Below, one piece after another: positions 1 through 8,717 of a stretch of 64,000 nucleotides of DNA (position 1 is its first letter; every line of letters begins with the position of its first letter). A program made the position numbers and the translations under genes. The notes beneath the pieces are model-generated. The model ran no database searches, was not told the origin of the DNA, and saw nothing but the letters and a program-made list of their open reading frames with translations. The stretch is taken from assembly GCF_024297185.1 (NCBI RefSeq), contig NZ_JANCTD010000010.1, forward strand, positions 1 to 64,000. The letters are read 5' to 3'. Origin of the DNA: Lewinella sp. JB7. GTDB lineage: Bacteria > Bacteroidota > Bacteroidia > Chitinophagales > Saprospiraceae.

Positions 1-603
1 CCAAGGACCATTCACTAGCACTACAACTTCACGGATCGGGAGGAAATAAGACTCGCTTGCATTGCTTAAGGAAACCTAACCAGCATAGCCTACTATTCTG
101 ATCTGGTGAAGCTTGCGCCCAGCATCACCCTCCCCGCATTGCACTTCCAACCACAATGGCTGTGAAATTATTGACGTGATTGATCATCCTTCGTGTTATC
201 TATCCGAAGTAGCGTGACGTATCGCCAGGACCAATTGACGGGAACACCGTAATTGACGTGATTGCGCATCTAATCTCTTGCCAGCCCGCAGATCCAGTGG
301 TGACCTACCGAAGGCATGCGGAAAACATACAATTGACGTGATTGCGCGTTTAACATGTAGTTACCACGCATATAGTCAGCCATCCAGTCGCTTTCCAGTC
401 ATTTGAGATTTGAAATTTCCCCCGCAGTCTTGGAACATAAAAATCTTCACTACACTCAGCGAGGGGTTGATGCGCATCTTCCAGTTAACTTTTCGATCGG
501 TTTGTCTTTCTTAATAAGTGAGCGCTAATTACTGTCCGGGACCTGGTTTAAAAAGGACCCGATAAGAGCGAGAAGGCTCTACCCTCTCCCCGTAGGTCAT
601 TAA
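1..603. other. Non-coding stretch at window start, decayed mobile DNA
   Basis: No convincing coding frame is visible here on either strand. The only clear structure is the set of TTGACGTGATT repeats listed separately. The stretch looks more AT-rich and less coding-like than the rest of the window, and it is followed by an IS remnant and a recombinase. It therefore reads as eroded mobile-element DNA, but its origin cannot be determined from this window alone. Confidence 0.5.
169..350 (+). repeat. Three direct repeats TTGACGTGATT, about 80 bp apart
   Basis: TTGACGTGATT starts at 171, 253 and 333. The second and third copies are longer and identical over 17 nt (AATTGACGTGATTGCGC at 251 and 331). 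A partial copy (CAATTGACG) lies at 232-240. The spacings are 82 and 80 bp and the intervening sequences are unrelated. Regular spacing of a short motif suggests a series of protein-binding sites, for example the multiple sites inside the ends of Tn7-, Tn552- or IS21-type elements, but no partner transposase is in the window. Confidence 0.7.
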
Positions 604-1486
604 GAGCTTGTCAAAAATTATGATCCTCTTTATGTGATGGGATGAAAGGCTGTCAGTCTTGTTTTGTAAGTCGCCAAACTATACAGAACATGACCCAGCA
701 GGAAGCTCGGTTGACCGACAGCCAGTCAGATGAAGTTAAAGTCTAGCTACCTATTTCTAGCAGACGCAAGCACGACTTACGGGCGGTCTTCGATGCCATT
801 CTCTGGCTAACGCGGACCGGGTGCCAGTGGCGCAACCTGGACCGTCAGTTTCCCCCCTGGAAGGTTGTCCACTACTACTTTAGCAAGTGGTCGCGCGACC
901 ATACTCTGGAAACGCTTAACGATGCGGTCAACCGACGCGAACGTGACCTTTTGCCGGAGCGGCAGACCACTCCCAGCCTGTTACTGGTTGATGCACAGAG
1001 TGCTCGACTGCTACCCCGGATCGGTCAAGACCGGGGCACCGATGGAGGCAAATGGATCAACGGACGTAAGCGGAGCATCCTGACCGACACCCGGGGCAGG
1101 ATCAGGCGCGTCGAGGTACATGCCGCCAATGTGCATGATGGGGTGGCGGGGCTGGACTTAATCTACCCGGACTTTAACGGACATTGCTGCGCGCATGCAA
1201 GCTACTGGCCGATAGTGCCTATGCCGGGCAGTTTGCCCAAACCATGACTCGCGTAAACCGAGTTTTTTTTAGTGTCCGGTACGTGATCCTGCCCAGCGGG
1301 GTTCTGTAGTCGAAGCCCAGCGTTGGGTAGTCAAAAGGACCTTCGCCTGGTTGAATTGGTACCGTGGAGTAGTCAAGGATTACGAGCGGACGGTAGAAAA
1401 TTCCGCTGGCTATGTTCTCGTAGCCAACATACAGTTGGTTCTATCGTCGATCGCTAATTTGAGTCCCTAAAATTTTTAGACACGCT
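604..1486 (+). mobile_element. IS5-family insertion sequence remnant
   Basis: The left end (AGCTTGTCAAAAATT, 605-619) and the right end (AATTTTTAGACACGCT, 1471-1486) form imperfect terminal inverted repeats, with one mismatch and one indel over about 15 nt. Between them lies a broken DDE transposase gene with the IS5-family signature. The element has lost part of its interior. A second copy of the right end, displaced by 229 bp, lies at about 1700-1715. It is unlikely to be able to move on its own. Confidence 0.75.
690..1470 (+). pseudogene. IS5-family transposase, broken
   Basis: From ATG 690 the frame reads MTQQEARLTDSQSDEVKV, meets an in-frame TAG at 744-746, then continues with RRKHDLRAVFDAILWL and TGCQWRNL, the DUF4096-type N-terminus of IS5 transposases. 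The catalytic-core segment LLLVDAQSARLL...DRGTDGGKWINGRKRS follows. The frame is lost near 1190: LLADSAYAGQFAQTMTRV is found in another frame. The C-terminal part (RWVVKRTFAWLNWYRGVVKDY, start near 1321) ends at the TAA at 1468-1470 in a further frame. The region between the DDE core and the C-terminus appears shortened. A nonsense codon, frameshifts and a probable internal deletion make this a pseudogene. Confidence 0.85.
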
Positions 1487-1769
1487 ATAAGCCATCGTCC
1501 GCTGGTTGCTTCTCGTTGGCGTTCACACGGAAGGCTAATAGAAGCCCAGCGTTGGGTAGTCAAAAGGACCTTCGCCTGGTTGAGTTGGTACCGCGGAGTC
1601 GTCAAGGATTACGAGGGGACGGTAGAAAATTCCGCTGGCTATGTTCTCGTAGCCAACATACAGTTGGTTCTATCGTCGATCGCTAATTTGAGTCCCTAAA
1701 ATTTTCAGACACGCTATAAGCCATCGTCCGCTGGTAACTTCTCGGTGGCGTTCACACGGAGGGCCAATA
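1312..1769. repeat. Tandem duplication, 2 x 229 bp, of the IS 3' end
   Basis: 1312-1540 and 1541-1769 are direct, immediately adjacent copies differing at roughly eleven positions by eye. Each carries the C-terminal coding part of the transposase, the right terminal inverted repeat and about 54 bp of flank ending GGCYAATA. Because flanking DNA is included, this is a duplication made after insertion rather than two independent insertions. The divergence between copies shows that it is not recent. Confidence 0.85.
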
Positions 1770-1947
1770 AATGACATTCCTCGTTTCCCAGGGCTTGTGG
1801 ATGATCGTCTATTATTGACTCCTATCGTGGAACACATTCAGTCAGGGTTTCGGCACGGAAGGCATATTGCGGAGGGGGCACTGCCGAATCTGTCCATTAT
1901 CAATTTCGGTCAGGGTCTCAAATGACCAAGCAAATCCCCTACCCTCC

Positions 1948-3075
1948 CTACAGATCATCGAGCGGACTAATGATTCGTCGCTTCTCCTTGCTCGAAACAT
2001 GGGTATACACTTCCGTCGTCCTACTGCTCGCGTGACCCAGCAGTTCCTGGATGTGGCGCAAACTCACGCCCCGCTCCAGTAAGTGAGTCGCGTAACTGTG
2101 ACGCAGCGTATGGACGGTGGCGTGCGGATTGATCCCGCTCTGCTGAACCGCCCGTTTCAGGATCGCCTGTACGCTTCGCCGGGAATACTGTCCGCCACTC
2201 TGCCCTTCGAACAACCAATGATCCGGACGGTACTGCCTGCGGTAGTCGTCAAGCTCCGTAAGCAGCGCCCGCGGGAGCGTAGTGTATCGGTCCTTTTTTC
2301 CCTTTCCTGAGTGAATGAATATTTGCAGGCGATCAACCAAAATGTCGCCAACGCGCAACTGACACACTTCCCCGAGCCGGAGCCCGCCGCCGTAGAGGAG
2401 TTTAAGGATGCACCGGTGCTTGAGATTATCGACGGCCTCGAACAGCCGCTTCACCTCCTGTACACTCAGCACCTGTGGTAATTTTTTGGGTGAGCGCGGA
2501 CGTAACTCGATGAAGGTCTTGTCGCGCTTCTCCACGTGTTCCATCCAGAACTTCAGCGCGTTGAGCAACTGGTGCTGCGTCGCCGCTGACCATTGCCTCC
2601 GTTCAGTCCGATCAAGAATGTACTGCTTGACGATTTCCGTGTCGATAGCATCCACCTCCTGATCACGGTGAGCGGAGAAGAAGGAGCGCAGGTGGGAAAC
2701 GTAGCTCTTCACCGTTCGCCAACTATAGCGCAGCACGCGCAGCTCCTGTTCGACGAGGATGAGCTTGTCCGCCCAGTAATCAGGAAGCGGGTCCGAAGCC
2801 GGCTCGTTCGGGACAGAGCCACCAAAGCCCCGCGCGCGCCTTTCCGTTGAAATAAGATCATAGGTCCACTGCAGGGACCGCCGGCCAAAGCTGGCGGATA
2901 AGGCAACCAAGGTCTCAGGCACCGCCGGGGCGGACCAGTATTTTTCCTCGCCGTGGTAGCGGATGTCCGGCACCCCCCGGCAACGAGAGGTAAAGTGCGG
3001 CAGGTATTCCTGAGGACAAAACACGTACCGGGTCGTGGTACGTCCAGTGACTTTCTGGATAAGAATGGGGGTCAT
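1948..3075 (-). CDS. Tyrosine-type site-specific recombinase/integrase
   Basis: A 375-residue protein that should cut and rejoin DNA at specific sites via a phosphotyrosine intermediate. Residues 1 to about 105 form an accessory N-terminal region of the kind seen in many Bacteroidota integrases. A SAM-like core-binding domain follows (EQELRVLRYSWRTVKSYVSHL), then the catalytic domain. The catalytic set is complete: Arg in GGGLRLGEV, Lys in SGKGKKDR, HTLRH, the LGH histidine and the nucleophile in TEVYTHVS. It is intact, unlike the transposase beside it. It resembles XerC/D in the core but is probably an element-borne or orphan enzyme, because no attC sites, cassette array or phage genes are present. 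The start is the ATG at 3075, just inside an inverted repeat. Confidence 0.9.
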   Translation of the reverse strand: MTPILIQKVTGRTTTRYVFCPQEYLPHFTSRCRGVPDIRYHGEEKYWSAPAVPETLVALSASFGRRSLQWTYDLISTERRARGFGGSVPNEPASDPLPDYWADKLILVEQELRVLRYSWRTVKSYVSHLRSFFSAHRDQEVDAIDTEIVKQYILDRTERRQWSAATQHQLLNALKFWMEHVEKRDKTFIELRPRSPKKLPQVLSVQEVKRLFEAVDNLKHRCILKLLYGGGLRLGEVCQLRVGDILVDRLQIFIHSGKGKKDRYTTLPRALLTELDDYRRQYRPDHWLFEGQSGGQYSRRSVQAILKRAVQQSGINPHATVHTLRHSYATHLLERGVSLRHIQELLGHASSRTTEVYTHVSSKEKRRIISPLDDL

Positions 3076-3113
3076 GGAGAATATTTACCGCCAATACACG
3101 GAAAACATTCTCC
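3076..3113. repeat. Inverted repeat GGAGAAT/ATTCTCC before the recombinase gene
   Basis: GGAGAAT at 3076-3082 and ATTCTCC at 3107-3113 are perfect 7-bp arms with a 24-bp centre, directly against the recombinase start codon. It could be an operator for autoregulation or half-sites of a recombination site. No second copy was noticed in the window, so neither role is shown. Confidence 0.45.
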
Positions 3114-3429
3114 AATAGTCGCAACTTAACCGTTTATAATCGAATATAGATGTTTACAAAGCCCTACGGCTTCGCCCTTTCTGTGTCGGGAATGCCCGTT
3201 CAGTTCAGCCATGTCGATGTGGGTGCGACCGCGACACAACGCAATATAAACTTCTTAATATATCCGGCAAGGATTCCCGGGCGCCGGTCAGTGATTCGCC
3301 GCTCCCGGGAACCAAAGTCACTCCCTACCAAGCCCCGTTGGATACCGTAATTGCCTGGCTCCTGCGCGCCGCCGCCGGACGAAAACTTTCCCTTAACAAA
3401 ATAACGGAGCCTATCCATCCAGAAACCCG
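3114..3429. other. Intergenic stretch between recombinase and typA promoter
   Basis: No recognised gene. An inverted repeat lies at 3274-3311 (TTCCCGGG and CCCGGGAA, 22-nt loop) with no T-tract on either side. Short open frames exist on both strands, but none has a recognisable family, coding-like composition or supporting signals. The stretch is probably a mix of recombinase upstream DNA and typA upstream DNA. Confidence 0.5.
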
Positions 3430-3437
3430 TACCTTTG
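3430..3437 (+). promoter_or_regulatory. typA promoter, Bacteroidota -7 box
   Basis: TACCTTTG matches the Bacteroidota sigmaA -7 consensus TAnnTTTG and is followed by CGCG. It lies 38 nt before the typA ATG, giving a leader of about 30 nt. Confidence 0.7.
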
Positions 3438-3474
3438 CGCGCTTAAACGCGGCCCCCGCGGAAAATCCTTAGGT

Positions 3475-5280
3475 ATGCAGTCAATTCGGAACATCGCCAT
3501 CATCGCTCACGTCGACCACGGCAAAACCACACTGGTGGATAAAATGCTGCTGGCCGGCCAGTTATTCGGCGATCACGAGCGCCCCGGCGAGCTCATCATG
3601 GACAGCAACGACCAGGAACGCGAGCGCGGCATCACCATCCTGGCCAAGAACGTGTCCATTAACTACAAGGGCACGAAGATCAACATCATCGACACCCCCG
3701 GTCACGCCGACTTCGGTGGTGAGGTAGAACGCGTACTCAACATGGCCGACGGCGTACTCCTGCTGGTCGACGCCTTCGAGGGCCCGATGCCCCAGACCCG
3801 CTTCGTGATGGATAAGGCCCTGAAGCTCGGCCTCAACCCGCTGGTCGTCGTCAACAAGGTGGACAAGCCCAACTGTACCCCCGACGAGGTGCACGAAATG
3901 GTCTTCGATCTGATGTTCAGCCTCGATGCCACCGAGGAGCAGCTCGACTTCCCCACCATCTACGGTTCGGCCAAGAACGGCTGGATGAGCACCGACTGGC
4001 GCGAGGAAACCGACAACATCCTGCCCCTGCTCGACGCGATCCTGGAGCACGTCCCCGAACCGCGCATCAAGGAGGGAAATACCCAGATGCTGGTCACCAG
4101 CATCGAGTTCAGCAAGTACATCGGCCGGATGGCCATCGGTAAACTCAGCCGGGGCACACTGCGCGCCAACCAGCCCCTGACGCTGATCAACCGCGAGGGA
4201 GAACAAACCAGGGCGCGTGCCCGCAACCTTTACGTTTACGAAGGCTTCGGCCGCGTGGAGGTCGAGGAAGTACAGGCCGGCGACATCTGTGCCGTGTTCG
4301 GCGTGGAAGGATTCGAGATTGGGGATACCATCGCCGACGGCGAGAACCCCGAAGCCCTGCCGACGATCGACATCGACGAGCCGACGCTGAGCATGGTGTT
4401 CACCATCAACGACAGCCCCTTCTTCGGTAAGGAGGGCAAGTACGTCACCAGCCGCCACATCAAGGATCGCCTGACCGCCGAACTTGAGCGGAACCTGGCA
4501 CTGCGGGTGGAGGAGACGGACAGCGCCGATAAGTTCCGCGTGTTCGGCCGGGGCGTCATGCACCTTTCGGTGCTCATCGAAACCATGCGTCGCGAGGGTT
4601 ACGAACTGCAAATCGGTCAGCCCCAGGTAATCGTCAAGGAAATCGACGGCGTGAAGCAGGAACCGGTGGAAGAACTGACGGTCGACCTGCCGGAAGAACT
4701 GTCCGGCACCGCCATCAATATGATCACCCAGCGGAAAGGCATGATGCTGAGCATGACTCCTAAGGGAGAACGCGTGGTGCTTGAATTCGAGATCCCCAGC
4801 CGGGGCATCATCGGATTGCGTTCCAATATGCTCACCGCTACCCAGGGCGAGGCCATCATGACGCACCGCTTTAAGGAGTTCCAGCCCCACAAGGGGGAGA
4901 TCCCCGGTCGTCTCAACGGATCGCTGATCTCCATGGAGAACGGCAAGGCCATCCCCTACTCCATCAACAACCTGCAGGACCGCGGCCGCTTCTTTATCGA
5001 CGCGAACGAAGAGATCTACGAAGGTCAGGTTATCGGCGAGAACAGCCGCGCCGTTGACCTGGTGATCAACGTGACGAAGACGAAGAAGCTCACCAACATG
5101 CGCTCTTCCGGCAACGACGATAAGGCCCGTCTGGTGCCTCCCCGCAAGTTCTCCCTCGAGGAAGCACTGGAGTATATCCAGGCCGACGAGTACGTCGAGG
5201 TAACCCCCGAAAGCCTTCGCCTCCGGAAGACCCTCCTGCGTGAGGCCGAGCGTAAGCGCGGCGAGAAGATCCTGTTCTAG
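3475..5280 (+). CDS. typA: Translational GTPase TypA/BipA
   Basis: A 601-residue ribosome-associated GTPase of the EF-G/LepA family involved in stress adaptation and 50S assembly. The G motifs are clear: G1 AHVDHGKTT (residues 11-19), the RGITI switch region, G3 DTPGHADF and G4 NKVD. Domain II, the EF-G-like domain III/V regions and the TypA-specific C-terminus ([16 protein letters not shown]) follow. Length matches the family (about 600). The ATG at 3475 begins [16 protein letters not shown], standard for TypA. It is probably monocistronic, with its own promoter at 3430 and a strong terminator at 5301. Confidence 0.97.
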   Translation: MQSIRNIAIIAHVDHGKTTLVDKMLLAGQLFGDHERPGELIMDSNDQERERGITILAKNVSINYKGTKINIIDTPGHADFGGEVERVLNMADGVLLLVDAFEGPMPQTRFVMDKALKLGLNPLVVVNKVDKPNCTPDEVHEMVFDLMFSLDATEEQLDFPTIYGSAKNGWMSTDWREETDNILPLLDAILEHVPEPRIKEGNTQMLVTSIEFSKYIGRMAIGKLSRGTLRANQPLTLINREGEQTRARARNLYVYEGFGRVEVEEVQAGDICAVFGVEGFEIGDTIADGENPEALPTIDIDEPTLSMVFTINDSPFFGKEGKYVTSRHIKDRLTAELERNLALRVEETDSADKFRVFGRGVMHLSVLIETMRREGYELQIGQPQVIVKEIDGVKQEPVEELTVDLPEELSGTAINMITQRKGMMLSMTPKGERVVLEFEIPSRGIIGLRSNMLTATQGEAIMTHRFKEFQPHKGEIPGRLNGSLISMENGKAIPYSINNLQDRGRFFIDANEEIYEGQVIGENSRAVDLVINVTKTKKLTNMRSSGNDDKARLVPPRKFSLEEALEYIQADEYVEVTPESLRLRKTLLREAERKRGEKILF

Positions 5281-5300
5281 AAGACAGGGAAAGAGATCGA

Positions 5301-5336
5301 CCGGCGGCGGACCAAGTGTTCGTCGCCGGTTTTTTC
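5301..5336 (+). terminator. Intrinsic terminator after typA
   Basis: CCGGCGGCG (5301-5309) pairs with CGTCGCCGG (5321-5329) in a 9-bp stem with one G-U pair, followed by a T run starting at 5330. Confidence 0.85.
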
Positions 5337-5351
5337 ATTTCCCCCGAGATG

Positions 5352-5359
5352 CTAACTTG
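5352..5359 (+). promoter_or_regulatory. Possible -7 box for the surface protein gene
   Basis: TAACTTGT is close to TAnnTTTG and ends 5 nt before the GTG at 5365, which would give a leaderless message. The match is imperfect. Confidence 0.4.
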
Positions 5360-5364
5360 TTCGG

Positions 5365-7881
5365 GTGCGCCCGTTCCTCCTGTTTGGCCTCCTCCTTTTT
5401 ATCCTAAGTCCGTGCGTCGTGCTCGTCGCCCAGGATAACGGATGTACGGGCCCGACCTTCGCCCAGTTATACCAGGACACGACGGGCAAGAACGTTCGGC
5501 TCACCGTAATTCTCCCCTACCGGGGGAGTGCTTCCGACCTGCTGATCGGGGGGATGGCGGACGGCGAGGTCTTCCTGTCCCGCATCGGCGCGGAGGGGCA
5601 GGTCCGGTGGCGGCGTGGCTTCGTGACCGGGAGCGAAGGAAGCGAACTAACGACCCTGAATTCGGTACTGATCGACGGGGAAGGCATGATTGCCGGTGTC
5701 GGCAATACCTTCAACGCCAACCGCCAGCGGGGCTTCCTGTTCCGGTACGATCCCCTGCAGGATGAATTGCATTACCTGATTCGCCCTAGCGTGGAGAGCG
5801 AACTGACGGGCATCCGGGAAGGCGACCGAAACGATTATCTCCTCACCGGCGCCATACTGGATCTTCCGTCTCCCCTCTTTTCCCGCCTGCTGGTGCAACG
5901 GGTAGATCGCGGCAGCGGCAGGCCCACCGCCCCCGGCACACTGCTGGATCTCGACGGGGAGGAGAATGCCCTCGATCTCCTACCCCATCCAGATGGTGGA
6001 TACCTGATTGCCGGGAACCTTTCGCAGGGCAGCGGTGCCGGCTCCACCCGGGCCCTCTTACTTCGTACCGATACGCAGGGCAATACCCTGTGGGCCAAAT
6101 CAGGACCGGTATCCCGAGCGGAAAATGCTCGACTTTTCGGATTTGACGTCGAGGTGGTCGACCGCACCGTGTACCTACTTCAGTGGGGTGATATCGGCGT
6201 GATCACCGGAGCACGCAACACTTCCGTCATTCTCTCGACCTTTACCCTGGACGGGGAGCCGCGCTGGACCCGCCGGCTGGACATCAATGAGTTTACGGGC
6301 GAAGCGGGGGTGGAAATGGTGGTTCAGGACGGCGACCTACTGATCCACGGCTTCAGCCTCGACGGCGAACGGGACGTATTTCTCCTCCGCCTCACCCGCG
6401 AGGGTATCGTCCGGTGGACAAACCGTTACGTTCTGCCGGGTCGTGCGCAAGTATACCAGCGGGCGAGTCAGCAGCTGGCGGTTAATCGGGCCGGGGCCAT
6501 TTTCCTGAGCGCCACCTACAGTTTTTCCGGCAGCCGACCCCACGAGGGTCTTTTGCTACGGCTAAATGAGAGCGGGAATTCCAATAATGCGTGTCTGCAG
6601 TACGGTCCGCTAACCGCGTCGCCCAGTGTCCTTCCCGCCATCTGGACGGATGTTATACTTAGCGCCGACGAGTTCACCGCTCCTTGGGAAGAAATGTCCG
6701 CGACCGTAGGAGAGCCGTCGATCGTGACCTTCGACGACTGCGACGTTCCCTGTGAAAGCTGTCGTACGACTGCCTTCTCCAGTCGGGCTATCTGTGACGG
6801 GGATTCAGTCTTCGTGGCCGGTCGGTGGATCGATCGGCCCGGAATTTTCGTCGATACCATCCCGGGACGGGGATCGAACTGCGATTCGGTAGCGATCACC
6901 GAGGTATTGCATTCGGCCGGCCCCGCCGCCACTTACCAGCAAGATCGCTCCTGCGGACAGGACAGCGCCCGCGTCACGATCGGACCGACCGGCGGCGTAC
7001 CTCCCTATACCTATCGCTGGTCGCAAGCCCGGATCGAGGGCAGCTCTCCCCTGCTGGCCGCCGGCACCTATACCGTTACGGTTACCGATCGGGCCGGCTG
7101 CAGTCCCTTCGTACTGCCCGTCACCGTAAGCGCGACAACTAACGTAGTCGCCACGGTCGCGGTGGAGCCACCGAGCTGTCCCGGAGGTACGGACGGTGCC
7201 ATCGTACTCTCGCCCGTGGGAAGCGGATCGTTGCGCCTGCTCGCCGATACGGTTTTCACCGCCGACCGACGGGACGGGCTTCCGGCGGGGGTATATCCAT
7301 TCATCCTGCGCAGCGACACGGGTTGCGAGGTGTACCGGGAGGTTCGACTTCCGGATCCTCCGCCCTTTACGGTGGGTATCGTGGGCCCGTCCGTCGTCCG
7401 ACTGGGAGATCGGATCGGCTATACGATCATGACATCTCCCAACGCCGCGGGGGAATCTTATCGGTGGTCACCGGCCACCTACGGCGATTGTCCATCCTGC
7501 GCGGTGAACGGTATACTGCTGCCATACGATACGCTGATTTCGCTCACGCTTACCTCAGCGGCGGGGTGTGTGGCTTCCGATAGCCTGTACGTGCGGGTAG
7601 ATGATTCGACGCCCCGCTCGTTCATTCCCACGGCCTTCAGTCCGAACGGGGACGGGACCAACGACCGGTGGGTTCCCGGCTTCGGCGGGGAGGTGTCCGC
7701 CATCGCGGACTGGCGGGTGTACGACCGCTGGGGGACGGAAGTGTGGAGCTACGCCGGTGAAGAACAAAATCACTGGGACGGCGGGAACGCGGGAGCGGGC
7801 GTTTACCTGTATACCATTACTCTTCGGTTGATCAGCGGCGAGCTTATTACCCGAACCGGAGAGGTGCTTATTCTCCGGTAG
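5365..7881 (+). CDS. T9SS type-B sorted surface protein with SprB-like repeat
   Basis: An 838-residue exported protein. A GTG start is followed by a hydrophobic signal peptide (residues 2 to about 23, ending VLVAQ). Residues about 30-450 form a repetitive beta-rich region, probably a propeller of FxxxY/W-type blades. A Cys-rich linker follows (CDVPCESC), then one or more SprB-like repeats (GGVPPYTYRWS...AAGTYTVTVTDRAGC, near residues 540-580). The C-terminal 90 residues are a CHU_C/gliding-associated sorting domain (SFIPTAFSPNGDGTNDRW...VYDRWGTEVW...GVYLYTI). That domain targets proteins to the T9SS and then to the cell surface or medium. The ligand is unknown. The 3' end overlaps the convergent iron-sulfur gene by 14 nt. 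Confidence 0.9.
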   Translation: MRPFLLFGLLLFILSPCVVLVAQDNGCTGPTFAQLYQDTTGKNVRLTVILPYRGSASDLLIGGMADGEVFLSRIGAEGQVRWRRGFVTGSEGSELTTLNSVLIDGEGMIAGVGNTFNANRQRGFLFRYDPLQDELHYLIRPSVESELTGIREGDRNDYLLTGAILDLPSPLFSRLLVQRVDRGSGRPTAPGTLLDLDGEENALDLLPHPDGGYLIAGNLSQGSGAGSTRALLLRTDTQGNTLWAKSGPVSRAENARLFGFDVEVVDRTVYLLQWGDIGVITGARNTSVILSTFTLDGEPRWTRRLDINEFTGEAGVEMVVQDGDLLIHGFSLDGERDVFLLRLTREGIVRWTNRYVLPGRAQVYQRASQQLAVNRAGAIFLSATYSFSGSRPHEGLLLRLNESGNSNNACLQYGPLTASPSVLPAIWTDVILSADEFTAPWEEMSATVGEPSIVTFDDCDVPCESCRTTAFSSRAICDGDSVFVAGRWIDRPGIFVDTIPGRGSNCDSVAITEVLHSAGPAATYQQDRSCGQDSARVTIGPTGGVPPYTYRWSQARIEGSSPLLAAGTYTVTVTDRAGCSPFVLPVTVSATTNVVATVAVEPPSCPGGTDGAIVLSPVGSGSLRLLADTVFTADRRDGLPAGVYPFILRSDTGCEVYREVRLPDPPPFTVGIVGPSVVRLGDRIGYTIMTSPNAAGESYRWSPATYGDCPSCAVNGILLPYDTLISLTLTSAAGCVASDSLYVRVDDSTPRSFIPTAFSPNGDGTNDRWVPGFGGEVSAIADWRVYDRWGTEVWSYAGEEQNHWDGGNAGAGVYLYTITLRLISGELITRTGEVLILR

Positions 7882-8662
7882 CGGTGCGCAGGCCGCTCAC
7901 GATGAGTTCGCTCAGGTCGTAGACCATCACCTCGCCCTGCTTTTCGCGGGCCGCCACGCCGTCGGTCATCATAGTGAGGCAGAAGGGGCAATTGACGGCG
8001 ATCACGTCCGCCTGCAAGCTGAGTGCCTCGTCGGTCCGCTCTACGTTGACGCGCTTATCCCCGGGTTCATCTTCCTTCCACATTTGGGCACCGCCGGCAC
8101 CGCAGCAGAGTCCGTTCTGGCGGCTGCGCTTCATCTCCACGAGCTGGCCGTCCAGTGAGCGGAGCACCTCGCGGGGCGCCTCGTAGATGCCGTTTGCCCG
8201 ACCCAGGTAACAACTGTCGTGGTAGGTAATGCGCTTCCCCTTAAAGGTGGTCGTATCCGTTAGCTTGATGCGGCCATCGTCGATCAATTGCTGCAGCAAC
8301 TGGGTGTGGTGCACGATGTCGTAGTGCCCCCCGAGGGCGGGATACTCATTCTTGATGGTATTGAAGCAGTGCGGACAGGCCGTGACCATCTTCTTTACCC
8401 CGTACATATTCAGCGTCTCAATATTCTGGAGGGCCACCATCTGGTACAGGAATTCGTTGCCGGCGCGCCGCGCGGGATCGCCGGTGCAGGCTTCCTCATC
8501 GCCCAGGATGGCGAACTCGATCCCCGCCGCGTTGAGGATCTCGGCGAAGGCGCGCGTCACCTTCTGGGCCCGGTCATCGAACGATCCGGCACAACCTACC
8601 CAGAAGAGGATCTCCGGGGCCTTGTCTTCGCCGGCAAATTCGGCCATGGTCTTTACGGTCAT
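7868..8662 (-). CDS. HdrB/LutA-like (Fe-S)-binding protein, CCG domains
   Basis: A 264-residue cytoplasmic protein with two cysteine-rich CCG domains of the kind found in HdrB, GlpC, LutA and GlcF. The domains include VGCAGSFD...ACPHCFNT and YHDSCYLGR...LCCGAGGAQMW...NCPFCLTM, which can ligate an unusual Fe-S cluster. It lies 55 bp downstream of the HdrC-like membrane protein on the same strand. The two are probably one electron-transfer unit feeding or draining the quinone pool. The substrate oxidised is not evident, and no lactate, glycolate or glycerol-phosphate dehydrogenase gene is adjacent. The start is ATG 8662. Confidence 0.88.
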   Translation of the reverse strand: MTVKTMAEFAGEDKAPEILFWVGCAGSFDDRAQKVTRAFAEILNAAGIEFAILGDEEACTGDPARRAGNEFLYQMVALQNIETLNMYGVKKMVTACPHCFNTIKNEYPALGGHYDIVHHTQLLQQLIDDGRIKLTDTTTFKGKRITYHDSCYLGRANGIYEAPREVLRSLDGQLVEMKRSRQNGLCCGAGGAQMWKEDEPGDKRVNVERTDEALSLQADVIAVNCPFCLTMMTDGVAAREKQGEVMVYDLSELIVSGLRTATGE

Positions 8663-8717
8663 AGGTCAGGAAGGATTTGGGGGGTTAGGGGAAGCAGAAG
8701 AGATTGAAATATGCAGA

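Noticed and set aside
169-350. CRISPR-like array
   Set aside because: The repeats are only 11-17 bp, spacers are about 65 bp, there are only three copies, and no cas gene is in the window.
865-1083. Small ORF inside the IS region
   Set aside because: It is out of frame with the transposase, whose family motifs are clearly read in the frame starting at ATG 690.
1-3113. Integron (integrase plus cassette array)
   Set aside because: The recombinase lacks a recognisable IntI-specific insertion, and no attC-like sites or cassette ORFs are visible.
3274-3311. Terminator hairpin upstream of typA
   Set aside because: The stem TTCCCGGG/CCCGGGAA has a 22-nt loop and no T-tract on either strand, so it is noted only as an inverted repeat.
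3562-4890. 442-codon open frame antisense to typA
   Set aside because: It is a shadow of the GC-rich typA codon pattern (composition rich in His, Asp, Val, Gly) with no family motif.
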